Part shown: piece after piece, positions 9,537 to 18,578 of the stretch
Numbering within the stretch: the stretch's first letter is position 1
Layout of the letters: each line of letters begins with the position of its first letter
NCBI GenBank assembly: GCA_900757865.1
Contig: CAAEPH010000043.1
Coordinates: 1-35,154, forward strand
Length of the DNA stretch: 35,154 nucleotides
Direction of reading: 5' to 3'
From: an uncultured Sutterella sp.
Lineage (GTDB): Bacteria; Pseudomonadota; Gammaproteobacteria; Burkholderiales; Burkholderiaceae_F
The notes under the pieces: model-generated
Told to the model about the DNA's origin: nothing
Database searches by the model: none
Seen by the model: only the letters and a program-made list of their open reading frames with translations
Position numbers and translations under genes: made by a program

Positions 9537-10229
9537 ATGTTCCCGTATGACTATGGTTTGGATACCCCAGAAACCCTCGGTACCGTTTATGTTGTCGACG
9601 ACGATGAAGCCGTTCGCGACTCCCTGAAGTGGCTTCTTGAAGCGAGTGACTATCGCGTTGAACTCTATGAAAGTGGAGAAAGCTTTATTGCGAAATACGA
9701 TCCCGATGCCATTGCGGTCCTCGTTCTGGATGTCCGTATGCCAGGGATGAGTGGCTTAGAAGTTCAGGAACATCTTATCGCACGCAAAGCGGATCTTCCC
9801 ATCATCTTCATTACGGGCCACGGCGACGTGTCCATGGCCGTTAATGCGCTCAAGCGTGGTGCGGTGGATTTCATTGAAAAGCCTTTTGAACAAGCCGCTT
9901 TGAAGCAACTTGTGGAACGTATGCTCCAGGAAGCTCGTGAACGCCGTGTGAAAGCCGAACGTGAAAGCATTAACGAATCCATGTTGGCAAAACTCACGCC
10001 ACGTGAGCAACAGGTGCTCGAGCGCATTATCAATGGGCGACTGAATAAACAAATTGCCGATGATTTAGGCATTTCCATTAAAACCGTTGAAGCTCACCGT
10101 TCGTCCATCATGGACAAGACCAATTCGGGCACCGTCGCGGATTTAATGCGCGTGGTGATGGGAAGCAAGACCATGCTCAAAACGGCATTTAACTCCGACG
10201 ACCACAACAACAATCCCAATAATCTCTAA
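9537..10229 (+). CDS. Two-component response regulator, FixJ/TtrR family (LuxR-type HTH)
   Basis: DNA-binding regulator of 230 residues, the cognate partner of the kinase just upstream. The receiver has the acidic DDD at 21-23, phospho-acceptor Asp65 in VLVLDVRMPG, the switch Thr in FITGHGD and the Lys in EKPF. The C-terminal domain is a LuxR/FixJ helix-turn-helix, with TPREQQVLERI and the recognition region ISIKTVEAHR. GGAGA lies about 10 bases ahead of the ATG. A terminator directly follows, so kinase and regulator form a closed unit. Target genes cannot be named from this window: the neighbours rpiA and folD are housekeeping genes. Confidence 0.94.
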   Translation: MFPYDYGLDTPETLGTVYVVDDDEAVRDSLKWLLEASDYRVELYESGESFIAKYDPDAIAVLVLDVRMPGMSGLEVQEHLIARKADLPIIFITGHGDVSMAVNALKRGAVDFIEKPFEQAALKQLVERMLQEARERRVKAERESINESMLAKLTPREQQVLERIINGRLNKQIADDLGISIKTVEAHRSSIMDKTNSGTVADLMRVVMGSKTMLKTAFNSDDHNNNPNNL

Positions 10230-10259
10230 TTAATGGGGCGCTGTTAAGCTTTTTACCAG

Positions 10260-10294
10260 ACGGTCTTGTTAAATTAACAGGACCGTTTGCTTTT
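10260..10294 (+). terminator. Terminator after the kinase/regulator pair
   Basis: A 13-base-pair stem with one G-U pair (10260-10272 with 10274-10286) has almost no loop as written, so the inner pairs open. It is followed by TTGCTTTT. It separates the two-component pair from folD. Confidence 0.75.
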
Positions 10295-10311
10295 ATAGGG
10301 AGTCCACACTC

Positions 10312-11172
10312 ATGTCTGCTCAGATCATCGACGGCAAAGCACTCGCCAACGCCATTCAAAAAGATCTCCAAACGCGCGTAGAGCGTTGTGTCAGTCTAGG
10401 TCACCAACCTGGCTTGGCTGTCGTCCTCGTCGGCAATGACCCCGCCAGCCAAGTGTATGTGCGTAACAAAATCAAGGCTTGCGCTAACACCGGCATCCGT
10501 TCTTTCGAAATTCGTTTACCGGAAAACACCACACAAGCCGAATTGCTCGAACACGTACACCGTCTTAACTCGGACCCTGAGGTCGACGGCATTCTCGTAC
10601 AGCTTCCCCTTCCCGCTCATCTCTCCTCAGAGCTCATCATCCAAAACATTGCCCCTGAAAAAGATGTGGACGGCTTTCATGTCGCGAGTGCAGGATCGCT
10701 GTTAACCGGTCGACCTGGTTTTCGTCCCTGCACACCCTACGGCGTGATGAAACTGCTCGAGGTGGCTCAATGTGACCTTGACGGCAAACACGCCGTGGTC
10801 GTAGGACGCTCAAACATCGTCGGTAAACCCCAAGCCCTCATGCTCTTGGAGAGAAATGCCACCGTCACCATTGCCCATAGTCACACGAAAAACTTGAAGG
10901 CCCTGCTGCAAGAAGCTGATGTCGTAGTAGCGGCCGTGGGTCGTGCAAAAATGATCACCGGTGATATGCTCAAACCCGGCGCCGTGGTCATCGACGTAGG
11001 CATGAATCGCGATGAAAACGGCAAACTTTGTGGAGACGTGGATTTTGAGAGCGCCGTCGATGTTGCCCAAGCCATTACCCCGGTACCGGGTGGCGTAGGG
11101 CCTATGACCATTGCCATGCTCATGACCAATACCGTTGAAGCCGTTGAGCGCCGCTTAGCGCAAACGCACTAA
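10312..11172 (+). CDS. folD: Bifunctional methylenetetrahydrofolate dehydrogenase / methenyltetrahydrofolate cyclohydrolase
   Basis: Two-step folate enzyme that links 5,10-methylene-THF to 10-formyl-THF, supplying one-carbon units for purines and initiator formyl-Met. Key motifs: YVRNKIKAC (49-57, catalytic Tyr49 and Lys53), QLPLP, the KDVDGFH block, PCTPYG, the nucleotide-binding VVGRSNIVGKP and the C-terminal PVPGGVGPMTI. Length 286 matches the family. GGGAG stands 9 bases before the ATG. It sits between terminator and prlC, and may be transcribed alone or with prlC. Confidence 0.97.
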   Translation: MSAQIIDGKALANAIQKDLQTRVERCVSLGHQPGLAVVLVGNDPASQVYVRNKIKACANTGIRSFEIRLPENTTQAELLEHVHRLNSDPEVDGILVQLPLPAHLSSELIIQNIAPEKDVDGFHVASAGSLLTGRPGFRPCTPYGVMKLLEVAQCDLDGKHAVVVGRSNIVGKPQALMLLERNATVTIAHSHTKNLKALLQEADVVVAAVGRAKMITGDMLKPGAVVIDVGMNRDENGKLCGDVDFESAVDVAQAITPVPGGVGPMTIAMLMTNTVEAVERRLAQTH

Positions 11173-11278
11173 CGCCCACTATCGAGACGGTCTGGGTTCG
11201 TATTTTGCTCTTAAGGATGTTGCTGAGGTTGTGACGTCCTGGCTGTTGTTTATTTTTTTTCGATTGTTGAAGTTTTCT

Positions 11279-13327
11279 ATGACGACAAATAATCCGCTAT
11301 TAGCGCTAGAGGGGTTCCTCGACTATGCGGCGATCCGCCCCGAACACATTGCTCCTGCTATTGCCACACTCGGTGAAGCGTTAGACAAAGCACTGGCCCA
11401 TTCCACGGCTGCTCAGACGCCCGCCACTTGGGAGGATGTTGTCGAGCCACTTGAGAAAGAGTTGGAACGGTTTTCTCGCGCTTGGAGCGCCGTGGGGCAT
11501 CTGCAAAGCGTGGTAGATACACCCGCGCTGCGTCAGGCCTATAACGAGGCGCTCCCTGGCGTCACCGCTCGCTTTATTGCGCTCTCTCAAAACGAAGCGC
11601 TCTTTGCGAAATACCAAGCCATTGCTGCCTCCAAGGCTTTTAGCTCGCTGTCTGAGGAACGACAACGCTTGGTCAAACGCGAGTTACGCGACTTCCACCT
11701 CTCGGGCGCCGATCTGCCCGAAGAGAAACGTCAACAAGTCAAAACCATCGCGGAGCGTCTCTCGTTGTTGTCGCAGAAGTTTAGCGAAAACATTCTCGAC
11801 GCCACCGACGCTTTTGAATACCTTGTCACGGACGAATCGGAATTAGCAGGGCTTCCCGAGGACGTCAAGGCCCTTTTTGCTCAGCAAGCACAACAAGTTG
11901 GTAAAGATGGCTGGCGCATTACTTTACAGTACCCGTCTTACCTCCCGGTGATGCAATACGCTGATAACCGTGCGTTGCGTGAAAAACTTTACCGTGCCTT
12001 TGCCACACGAGCCGCCGAATTTGATGGGGGTAAATTCGACAATACGCCAATCATTAATGAAATTTTGACCTTGCGCGACCAAGAGGCAAAACTCTTGGGG
12101 TTTTCTAACTACGCCGAGTCGTCGCTGGCGACTAAAATGGCCAACACACCCGATGAGGTGATTGCATTCTTGCGTCAATTGGCTCAACGCGCTAAACCCT
12201 ACGCTCAACAGGACATGACTCAGCTCAAAGCTTTTGCTAAAGAAACGTTGGGACTAGAAAAGTTTGAGCCATGGGATCAAGCCTGGGCGTCAGAGAAGTT
12301 ACGACTCGCTCACTATGCCTACTCGGATCAAGAAGTGAAACAATACTTCACCGAGCCCACGGTCTTTAAAGGGCTCTTCGCGTTGATTGGGAAGCTTTAC
12401 CAAATTGAGTTTGTCGAAAAATCTGCAAGCGTTTGGCATCCTGATGTGAAATTCTTCGAACTTCAACGTCACGGGGAAACCATTGCTCATCTCTACGTTG
12501 ACCTCTATGCCCGTGACGGCAAACGCTCGGGAGCGTGGATGGATGCTGATCGTTCACGTTGTGTCAAAGACGGCCAGCTTCAAACGCCGATTGCCTATCT
12601 CGTCTGTAATTTTGCCCCAGGTGTGAACGGTCAACCGGCCACTCTCACACATGACGAAGTCACCACGCTCTTTCACGAAATGGGCCACGGTTTGCACCAC
12701 ATGCTCACCCAACAAACCGAAATGGGTGTTTCTGGGATCAATGGCGTGGAGTGGGACGCTGTGGAGTTACCTAGTCAATTTATGGAAAACTTTGCTTGGC
12801 AATGGGACGTGGTTGAAGGCCTCACCAAGCATGTCAGCACTGGGGAAAAACTGCCACGAGCCTTGTTTGATAAGATGCTAGCGGCGAAAAATTTCCAATC
12901 TGGCATGATGACTGTTCGCCAAGTTGAATTTGCGCTCTTTGATATGCTCTTACACAGCCACTTTGTGGTCGGCAAAGACAACTTTATGAATTTGCTTGAC
13001 GCGGTTCGCAAAGAGGTCGCCGTGAGTTTCCCGCCTGCCTACAATCGCTTCCCTCAGAGTTTCAGTCACATCTTCGCTGGCGGTTACGCTGCGGGGTATT
13101 ACAGCTACAAATGGGCTGAGGTCCTCTCCGCAGACGCCTTTGCGGCTTTTGAAGAAGAAGGTATTTTGAATCCCGAAACAGGGCGTCGCTTTGAAAAGGA
13201 AATTTTAGGCCGTGGCTCGAGTCGAGATGCGATGGACAATTTCGTTGCCTTCCGTGGACGGAAACCCCGCATTGATGCGCTTATGCGCCACAGCGGGATG
13301 GCTGAATCGCTAGAGGAAACGAAATAA
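11279..13327 (+). CDS. prlC: Oligopeptidase A (zinc metallopeptidase, family M3)
   Basis: Cytosolic peptidase that degrades oligopeptides, including cleaved signal peptides. The zinc motif HEMGH is at 466-470 (E. coli PrlC has HEFGH at nearly the same place), followed by GLHH. The family C-terminal end (FAGGYAAGYYSYKWAEVLSADAF) is intact. I start it at the ATG at 11279, giving 682 residues and an N-terminus MTTNNPLLAL that lines up with E. coli PrlC (680 residues). An upstream in-frame GTG at 11231 would add 16 mostly hydrophobic residues and has a passable GAGG site, so it stays possible. xthA follows 16 bases downstream and is probably co-transcribed. Confidence 0.95.
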   Translation: MTTNNPLLALEGFLDYAAIRPEHIAPAIATLGEALDKALAHSTAAQTPATWEDVVEPLEKELERFSRAWSAVGHLQSVVDTPALRQAYNEALPGVTARFIALSQNEALFAKYQAIAASKAFSSLSEERQRLVKRELRDFHLSGADLPEEKRQQVKTIAERLSLLSQKFSENILDATDAFEYLVTDESELAGLPEDVKALFAQQAQQVGKDGWRITLQYPSYLPVMQYADNRALREKLYRAFATRAAEFDGGKFDNTPIINEILTLRDQEAKLLGFSNYAESSLATKMANTPDEVIAFLRQLAQRAKPYAQQDMTQLKAFAKETLGLEKFEPWDQAWASEKLRLAHYAYSDQEVKQYFTEPTVFKGLFALIGKLYQIEFVEKSASVWHPDVKFFELQRHGETIAHLYVDLYARDGKRSGAWMDADRSRCVKDGQLQTPIAYLVCNFAPGVNGQPATLTHDEVTTLFHEMGHGLHHMLTQQTEMGVSGINGVEWDAVELPSQFMENFAWQWDVVEGLTKHVSTGEKLPRALFDKMLAAKNFQSGMMTVRQVEFALFDMLLHSHFVVGKDNFMNLLDAVRKEVAVSFPPAYNRFPQSFSHIFAGGYAAGYYSYKWAEVLSADAFAAFEEEGILNPETGRRFEKEILGRGSSRDAMDNFVAFRGRKPRIDALMRHSGMAESLEETK

Positions 13328-13343
13328 TCAAGAGGGCTACGTT

Positions 13344-14162
13344 ATGACGAAAACCCTGACACTAGCGAGTTGGAATGTCAACTCGCTGAAAGTGCGACTG
13401 CCTCAGGTGCTCGCCTGGCTGGAGGCTCGAGATGTCCAAGCCCTGGTTTTACAGGAAACCAAGTTAACCGATGAAGCTTTTCCCGTCGAAGCGTTTACCC
13501 AGTTAGGGTATGCGGTCTACTTTACGGGTCAAAAAACCTATAACGGTGTGGCCTTGATCGCCAAACAAAATGCTTTCGAGCGCATCGATGAGGTTGACTT
13601 GAATCTGCCGGACTACCCTGATGAGCAAAAGCGTCTCATCGCCGCCACGCTCTTGCCTAAAAATCTTCCTCAGGACAAATCGATTCGATTTGTCGGAGGG
13701 TATTTCCCCAACGGGATGGCCCCCGGGAGCTATAAGTACCTCTACAAACTCGATTGGCTTCGTGCCTTACAGCGCTATCTCAAGACCAACTTAGAGAAGC
13801 ATTCTCGTCTGGTTTTAGGGGGCGACTTCAATATTGCTCCTGAAGATCGTGATGTTTGGAATCCGCTCAGTTGGAAGGGCAATATTTTGGTCTCTGAACC
13901 CGAACGCCAGGCTTTTCGAGACTTAATAGCGCTAGGCCTCAACGACAGCTTCCGAGCGCTTCACCCCGAATCGGGCCTCTATTCCTGGTGGGACTATCGT
14001 CAGCGCGGGTTTGAGCAAAACCACGGGTTACGCATAGATCACCTGTTGATTTCAGACGAGCTGATGCCTTCCCTACTTGCCGCGGGCATTGACACACAAC
14101 CTCGAAGTCAACCACAACCGTCCGATCATGCGCCGATCACGGTGAGTCTGCGTCTCGACTAG
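13344..14162 (+). CDS. xthA: Exodeoxyribonuclease III (AP endonuclease)
   Basis: Base-excision repair enzyme: 3'-5' exonuclease, AP endonuclease and 3' phosphatase. The exonuclease III/endonuclease/phosphatase fold motifs are present: ASWNVNSLK (8-16), LQET with metal-binding Glu38, GGDFN with Asp161 and Asn163, LRIDHLL and the C-terminal SDHAP (260-264, catalytic His262). Length 272 is normal. The start is close behind prlC, with GAGGG about 8 bases before the ATG. A strong bidirectional terminator follows. Confidence 0.96.
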   Translation: MTKTLTLASWNVNSLKVRLPQVLAWLEARDVQALVLQETKLTDEAFPVEAFTQLGYAVYFTGQKTYNGVALIAKQNAFERIDEVDLNLPDYPDEQKRLIAATLLPKNLPQDKSIRFVGGYFPNGMAPGSYKYLYKLDWLRALQRYLKTNLEKHSRLVLGGDFNIAPEDRDVWNPLSWKGNILVSEPERQAFRDLIALGLNDSFRALHPESGLYSWWDYRQRGFEQNHGLRIDHLLISDELMPSLLAAGIDTQPRSQPQPSDHAPITVSLRLD

Positions 14163-14171
14163 GGCGCATTG

Positions 14172-14209
14172 AAAATGCCAGTGGGAATCGTCTTCCGACT
14201 GGCATTTTT
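14172..14209. terminator. Bidirectional terminator between xthA and the convergent membrane protein gene
   Basis: An 11-base-pair stem (14172-14182 with 14194/14198-side arm ending near 14207), extended by GGAA/TTCC after a G-G mismatch. The plus strand has a TTTTTCTTT tail and the minus strand four U's, so it can serve both convergent genes. Confidence 0.85.
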
Positions 14210-14211
14210 CT

Positions 14212-14772
14212 TTATCTTCGAGCTTCTAAGGCTAAGGCACAAACCCACCAGGCCAAATCTTGCACGGCTTGCCGCTCATCCTTGTGCCCGAACGTCATGG
14301 CCCACTGCTCGAGTTGCTCTGGGCGATAGACAGCAAACGGAACCCCTTGATCATGGCGAGCGAAGACCGCCGGCTCGGGTAAGCGTAACGACGACCAATC
14401 CAGATTTTCTTCCGCGGCAAACAAATGCAGAAGCGGTTCTGGGATCGTCCACACATGCTTTTCTTTCAATATGGGCAACTGCGTCGTTCCATCGGAAAAC
14501 ATCACCACGTCACGCACCGCCCATCGACGATCTCGACGATAACGCCATAGTGCAAAAAATGGCCACAATACAAACGCTATCCAAAAGGGCAACGTCAGCC
14601 AAAACGCCGCATGCAACTGCCAACTCGAAGGCGTGGTGCCTTCGAGCGTCAACGCTGTGCCCAACACGCCCCATAAGAGCCACAATAACCAACCACGGCG
14701 CCAGCGCGATGGTGCTAAGGCCCGTTGCAGACCGCTATCCCAGGTAGCCGAGTTCAGACCGTCGCCTTCCAT
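14212..14772 (-). CDS. Trp-rich membrane protein of unknown function, coupled to the RlmN-like gene
   Basis: I do not recognise this 186-residue protein. It has a short N-terminal cytosolic part, two membrane helices (about 27-43 and 55-76) ending in a positive WRYRRDRRW cluster, then about 110 soluble residues. Sixteen tryptophans (8.6 %) is a high share. Its ATG shares a base with the stop of the RlmN-like gene (TAATG), so the two are likely translated together. By the positive-inside rule both termini would be cytosolic. It is the last gene of the minus-strand run from glnA, closed by the terminator at 14172-14209. Its role may be tied to the upstream enzyme, but that is inference. Confidence 0.8.
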   Translation of the reverse strand: MEGDGLNSATWDSGLQRALAPSRWRRGWLLWLLWGVLGTALTLEGTTPSSWQLHAAFWLTLPFWIAFVLWPFFALWRYRRDRRWAVRDVVMFSDGTTQLPILKEKHVWTIPEPLLHLFAAEENLDWSSLRLPEPAVFARHDQGVPFAVYRPEQLEQWAMTFGHKDERQAVQDLAWWVCALALEARR

Positions 14773-15845
14773 TATGAGACCTCTTGGTTTGGATGTTGTC
14801 CCAGAGCGTGATGACGACGATCACGAAGAACCACTCGAGCTCGCAACTGCCCGCAGCCACCGTCAACGTCCTGAGCCGCAGAGTCGCGTAGTGTTGCAAT
14901 CACACCTAGCGCCCGGCACGCTCTCACCAACGTCGCATTAGCCTCAGCGGCGGGTCGTTTGAACGAGGATCCGTCCACGGCATTGACAGGAATAAAGTTC
15001 ACCATCGCATAGTGCCCCTGAAGACGTTCTGCCAGTGTTTGTATCTCGTCGAGCGAATTGTTCACGCCATCAATCAAGGTCCATTGGTATTGCGTGGGAT
15101 AGTGACTCACACTTGCCCAACGTTGAGCTGCCTCAATTAAAGCATCCACCGACATGCGCGTCCCGCGTGGTAGCAATTGACGCCTTTTTTGATCGTCCAC
15201 CGTATGAAGCGATACCGCTAAGGCTGGTTTAACGCGTGAGGAGTGTAGCCGTTCAAACAACCGCTCGTCGCCCACCGTGGAGACCACCAAATTTTTATGC
15301 CCAAAGTCACCGTAATCGGCTAAAAACGTCAACGCGCAAAACACATTCTCCAAATTGTGTGAGGGCTCCCCCATCCCCATAAACACGACTTTTTTGGTTT
15401 TGCTTCGAAGTGAACGCGCAAGGGCCACCTGCGCCACAATTTCAATGTCGGAGAGCTGTCGAATCAAGCCACCCTGGCCAGTCATGCAAAATAGACAGCC
15501 TACGGCGCAACCCAATTGTGTAGATACACAGACCCCGTCTCTTGGCAACAGCACGCTTTCAATCGTTTGCCCATCATGCAAGTTAACTAGTAAGCGCTCA
15601 CTTTCACCATCTGTCGCCGCATGGCGCGAGCGTATGGAGGCAACGGCCTGTAAGGCCTTTTTTAATTCGGGTAACTGTGCTCGAAGGGCTTTCGGTAGCC
15701 CCTCATCGCTCGCGTCTGGCCACGGCGCCAGCCCCAGCCAGGCACGATAAAGCTTACGTAAATGGATCGGCTTGGCGCCGAGCATAACCAGTCGATCCTC
15801 GAGTTGAGCGAGAGTCGAGATCGCTTGAGAAGGCAAAAAGGACAT
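14772..15845 (-). CDS. RlmN/Cfr-family radical SAM enzyme (divergent paralogue)
   Basis: Radical-SAM protein of 357 residues related to RlmN, which methylates C2 of A2503 in 23S rRNA. The Fe-S cluster motif is C113-x3-C117-x2-C120. Both cysteines needed for RlmN chemistry appear to be kept: C106 (seven residues before the cluster, like E. coli C118) and C331 in GGCGQL (like C355). MGMGEP (156-161) binds SAM. However, the canonical RKTRGDDIDAACGQL block reads RDSAAQDVDGGCGQL, so the Arg-Gly-Asp core is lost. It is therefore more likely a paralogue with another RNA target than the main RlmN, which should be elsewhere on the chromosome. It lies 63 bases behind ntrC on the same strand. No strong ribosome site precedes the ATG. 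Confidence 0.87.
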   Translation of the reverse strand: MSFLPSQAISTLAQLEDRLVMLGAKPIHLRKLYRAWLGLAPWPDASDEGLPKALRAQLPELKKALQAVASIRSRHAATDGESERLLVNLHDGQTIESVLLPRDGVCVSTQLGCAVGCLFCMTGQGGLIRQLSDIEIVAQVALARSLRSKTKKVVFMGMGEPSHNLENVFCALTFLADYGDFGHKNLVVSTVGDERLFERLHSSRVKPALAVSLHTVDDQKRRQLLPRGTRMSVDALIEAAQRWASVSHYPTQYQWTLIDGVNNSLDEIQTLAERLQGHYAMVNFIPVNAVDGSSFKRPAAEANATLVRACRALGVIATLRDSAAQDVDGGCGQLRARVVLRDRRHHALGQHPNQEVS

Positions 15846-15908
15846 GTGTCAGACTACATATAGGGAAACACAAGAAGACGCTGATTGTACTCGAAGCACA
15901 ACGCCGTC

Positions 15909-17321
15909 TTACGACTCATCATGAATTTTTCTCGCCAGTGTGTTGCGACCGATACCGAGACGTTGAGCCGCTTCAATTCGACGCCCTTGAGTCAGTTTGA
16001 GCGCTTCAGAAATGAGAAGTTGTTCCACCTCATCGATCGTCTGCTCCCAAACCCCTTGCTCTTGAGCCTGAAGTTGCGTCTGTATATGTTTTGCCAGAGC
16101 CGATTGCCAGTCCTCATCCTGAGAAGAGGGCGTCTCGCTTGTTTCTGCCCCGCTCCCCAATCGCACCTCTTGAGGCAAATCCTCAGGGCGAATTTCACTT
16201 GAGGGAGCCATCACAAGAAGCCAACGACAAAAATTCTCCAACTGACGAACGTTGCCTGGATAGTCAAACTCCTTGAGTTGTGCTAACGCCTCAGTCGTAA
16301 GACGCTTTGGTTCGACACCCAACTGTTGAGCCTCATAGCGCAAGAAATGCTCTGCAAGTAAGGGAATATCGTCTCGTCGAGCGCGCAACGGGGGCAAACG
16401 GAGGCGAATCACATTCAAGCGATGATACAAGTCCTCACGAAAACGCCCTTCGCGAACAGCCTGCTCAAGGTTTTGATTCGTGGCCGCAATCACACGAACA
16501 TCGGCCTTGATGGGTTCATGACCACCCACACGATAAAAGTAACCGTTGGAGAGCACTCGCAACAAACTCGCCTGCAAATCCATCGGCATATCCCCTATTT
16601 CATCAAGAAACAAGGTCCCGCCTTTGGCTTGCTCAAAGCGGCCAAGGTGCCGCGTCAACGCCCCCGTAAAGGCCCCTTTTTCATGTCCGTACAATTCGCT
16701 TTCCAGTAACTCTCGAGGTATCGAAGCCATGTTGATCGCCACATAGGGGGCATCAGCTCGTGGACTATGATCTCGTATTGCTTTCGCGACGACCTCTTTC
16801 CCTGACCCCGACTCCCCAGTAAGAAGCACCGTCGCGGTACTATGCGAGAGTCGACCAATGGCGCGAAATACCTCTTGCATCGCGGGAGCACTACCAATTA
16901 ACCCTGACGCTTTTAAATCCGCACCTTGAGTAAGAGACTCAGCCTGATGCTTGCCGCCCTCTTGCGCTGCCCGGGCGATGAGTTCGACGGCCTCTTTCAG
17001 ATCAAAAGGTTTGGGTAGATACTCAAACGCCCCTCCTTGAAAGGCGGACACGGCGCTATCGAGATCAGAAAAAGCGGTCATGATGATGACGGGGACCTCG
17101 GGAGCCCGAGCCTTGAGTTGCGCTAGCAATTCCGTTCCCGATAGTCCGGGCATACGAATATCGCTCACAATGGCGCATGGACGCTCCGAGGCTATGGCCT
17201 GCAACACACTTTCGCCATCAGCAAACTCACGCACGCCAAATCCCGCTCGCGTCAAGGCTTTGCTCAAGACAAAACGAATTGAGCGATCATCGTCCACAAT
17301 CCAGAGGTTTTGTTCTGTCAT
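15909..17321 (-). CDS. ntrC: Nitrogen regulation response regulator NtrC (NR-I)
   Basis: Sigma-54-dependent activator of nitrogen-limitation genes. Receiver domain with phospho-acceptor Asp54 (IVSDIRMPG), AAA+ domain with Walker A GESGSGKE (169-176), the sigma-54 contact loop GAFTGA (216-221) and Walker B LFLDEIGD (237-244), and a C-terminal Fis-type helix-turn-helix (RIEAAQRLGIGRNTLARKI). Length 470 matches E. coli NtrC (469). Its ATG overlaps the ntrB stop by four bases, which indicates translational coupling. Two likely NtrC operators lie upstream of glnA at the head of this cluster. Confidence 0.97.
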   Translation of the reverse strand: MTEQNLWIVDDDRSIRFVLSKALTRAGFGVREFADGESVLQAIASERPCAIVSDIRMPGLSGTELLAQLKARAPEVPVIIMTAFSDLDSAVSAFQGGAFEYLPKPFDLKEAVELIARAAQEGGKHQAESLTQGADLKASGLIGSAPAMQEVFRAIGRLSHSTATVLLTGESGSGKEVVAKAIRDHSPRADAPYVAINMASIPRELLESELYGHEKGAFTGALTRHLGRFEQAKGGTLFLDEIGDMPMDLQASLLRVLSNGYFYRVGGHEPIKADVRVIAATNQNLEQAVREGRFREDLYHRLNVIRLRLPPLRARRDDIPLLAEHFLRYEAQQLGVEPKRLTTEALAQLKEFDYPGNVRQLENFCRWLLVMAPSSEIRPEDLPQEVRLGSGAETSETPSSQDEDWQSALAKHIQTQLQAQEQGVWEQTIDEVEQLLISEALKLTQGRRIEAAQRLGIGRNTLARKIHDES

Positions 17322-18442
17322 CGTGCTTCCTTTTCTCTACCTTCACGCTTATCTAAGGGCAACAGTACCGAAAAAATGGTTTTCCCCGGCTCACTTGTCA
17401 CACTGAGCGTGCCCCCCATTTGATGGACAAATGTTTTGGCCAAACTCAGTCCCAGCCCCGTGCCATCCGCTCGCCCCGTCACAAGAGGATAAAAAATCTT
17501 TTCTTTCATCTCATCGGGCACACCGGGTCCATTATCCTCCACGTCAATACTCAACGCTCGGCGTTGACGCACGAGTCCCAGCGGCACATCACGCACAATG
17601 CGTGTACGAAGACGAATCACCGCCTCCCCCGTCGATCTTTTGGCTTCCAGGGCTTGTGCAGCATTGCGTACCAAATTGAGAAACACCTGGGTCAGTCGCG
17701 ATTCGTCAGCGAGCACCGGTGGCGAAGAAATGTCGTAGTCTCGCTCTAAGTCCAACCCCTTGGGATACTCCAGTGCAATGAGCTGACGCACATGCTCCAA
17801 GACTGCATGAACGTTAACCTCCGTGACATTGTCGGACTGGCGATAAGGGGCTAAAAAACGATCCACAAGATGCTGAAGGCGGTCTGTTTCATGAACAATC
17901 ACACTCGTACACTCGCGATCATCGTCATTCGTGAGTCCAAGCTCTAAGAGTTGCGCCGCACCTCGTATACCACCCAACGGGTTTTTGATTTCGTGCGCCA
18001 AATTGCGTAGCAGCTGACGGTTGGCTTCCATCACTTCGGAGGTGATACGGTCACGTTCCATGCGAAAAGGTTCATCGAGCAATGTCATTTCCCATAACAC
18101 CGCCTGAGGATTCACGTCTAGAGGAGAGAGCACAACGAGCGCAGGATGGGTTTGACGTTGTCCTCCCGACGCAAGTACCACAACCTCTCCCATCAAAGCT
18201 CCTGACGCCCCTCGTTCGGTAAGGCCCGAGGTTAACCAATCCCTACCATTGGGAAAATAGGCCTCAAAGCGCTCGCCTTTTAGGGCTTTAGCACTTCGTC
18301 CGATTAACATCTCGGCTGCTGGATTGACCCACAAAATTTTCCCTTCGACATTGGTAACCCAAAGCGCTGTGCTCAGTCGCTCCCAAGCGGCTTTGTAGTG
18401 TTCCCAAGAAGGCGTTGCTGTCTGCTGAGTTGATACTGTCAC
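17318..18442 (-). CDS. ntrB: Nitrogen regulation sensor kinase NtrB (NR-II)
   Basis: Cytosolic kinase/phosphatase that sets the phosphorylation of NtrC under control of PII. PAS domain at about 20-115, H-box with His150 in LAHEIKNPLGGIRGAAQLLE, N-box NLVRNAAQALEAK, DNGPG and the GTGLGLSLAKT loop. The HEIKNPLGG(I/L)RGAAQLL signature is specific to NtrB. There are no membrane segments, as expected. The start is GTG at 18442, with AGGG directly against it, so its ribosome site is poor; I saw no better start. It follows glnA by 136 bases, enough room for a promoter or attenuator, though I could not identify one. Confidence 0.96.
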   Translation of the reverse strand: MTVSTQQTATPSWEHYKAAWERLSTALWVTNVEGKILWVNPAAEMLIGRSAKALKGERFEAYFPNGRDWLTSGLTERGASGALMGEVVVLASGGQRQTHPALVVLSPLDVNPQAVLWEMTLLDEPFRMERDRITSEVMEANRQLLRNLAHEIKNPLGGIRGAAQLLELGLTNDDDRECTSVIVHETDRLQHLVDRFLAPYRQSDNVTEVNVHAVLEHVRQLIALEYPKGLDLERDYDISSPPVLADESRLTQVFLNLVRNAAQALEAKRSTGEAVIRLRTRIVRDVPLGLVRQRRALSIDVEDNGPGVPDEMKEKIFYPLVTGRADGTGLGLSLAKTFVHQMGGTLSVTSEPGKTIFSVLLPLDKREGREKEAR

Positions 18443-18578
18443 CCCTATGGACCTTTTGCAAAAACAAAGGCGAACGTGCGAATTTGACTCGTCAGCGTCC
18501 GCCTTGAATACATCTTCGTCTTAAAAGTGTCCGCTCTACGCCATAAGACATCCCGAGCGAAACGCTTAAAAGTTCGAT

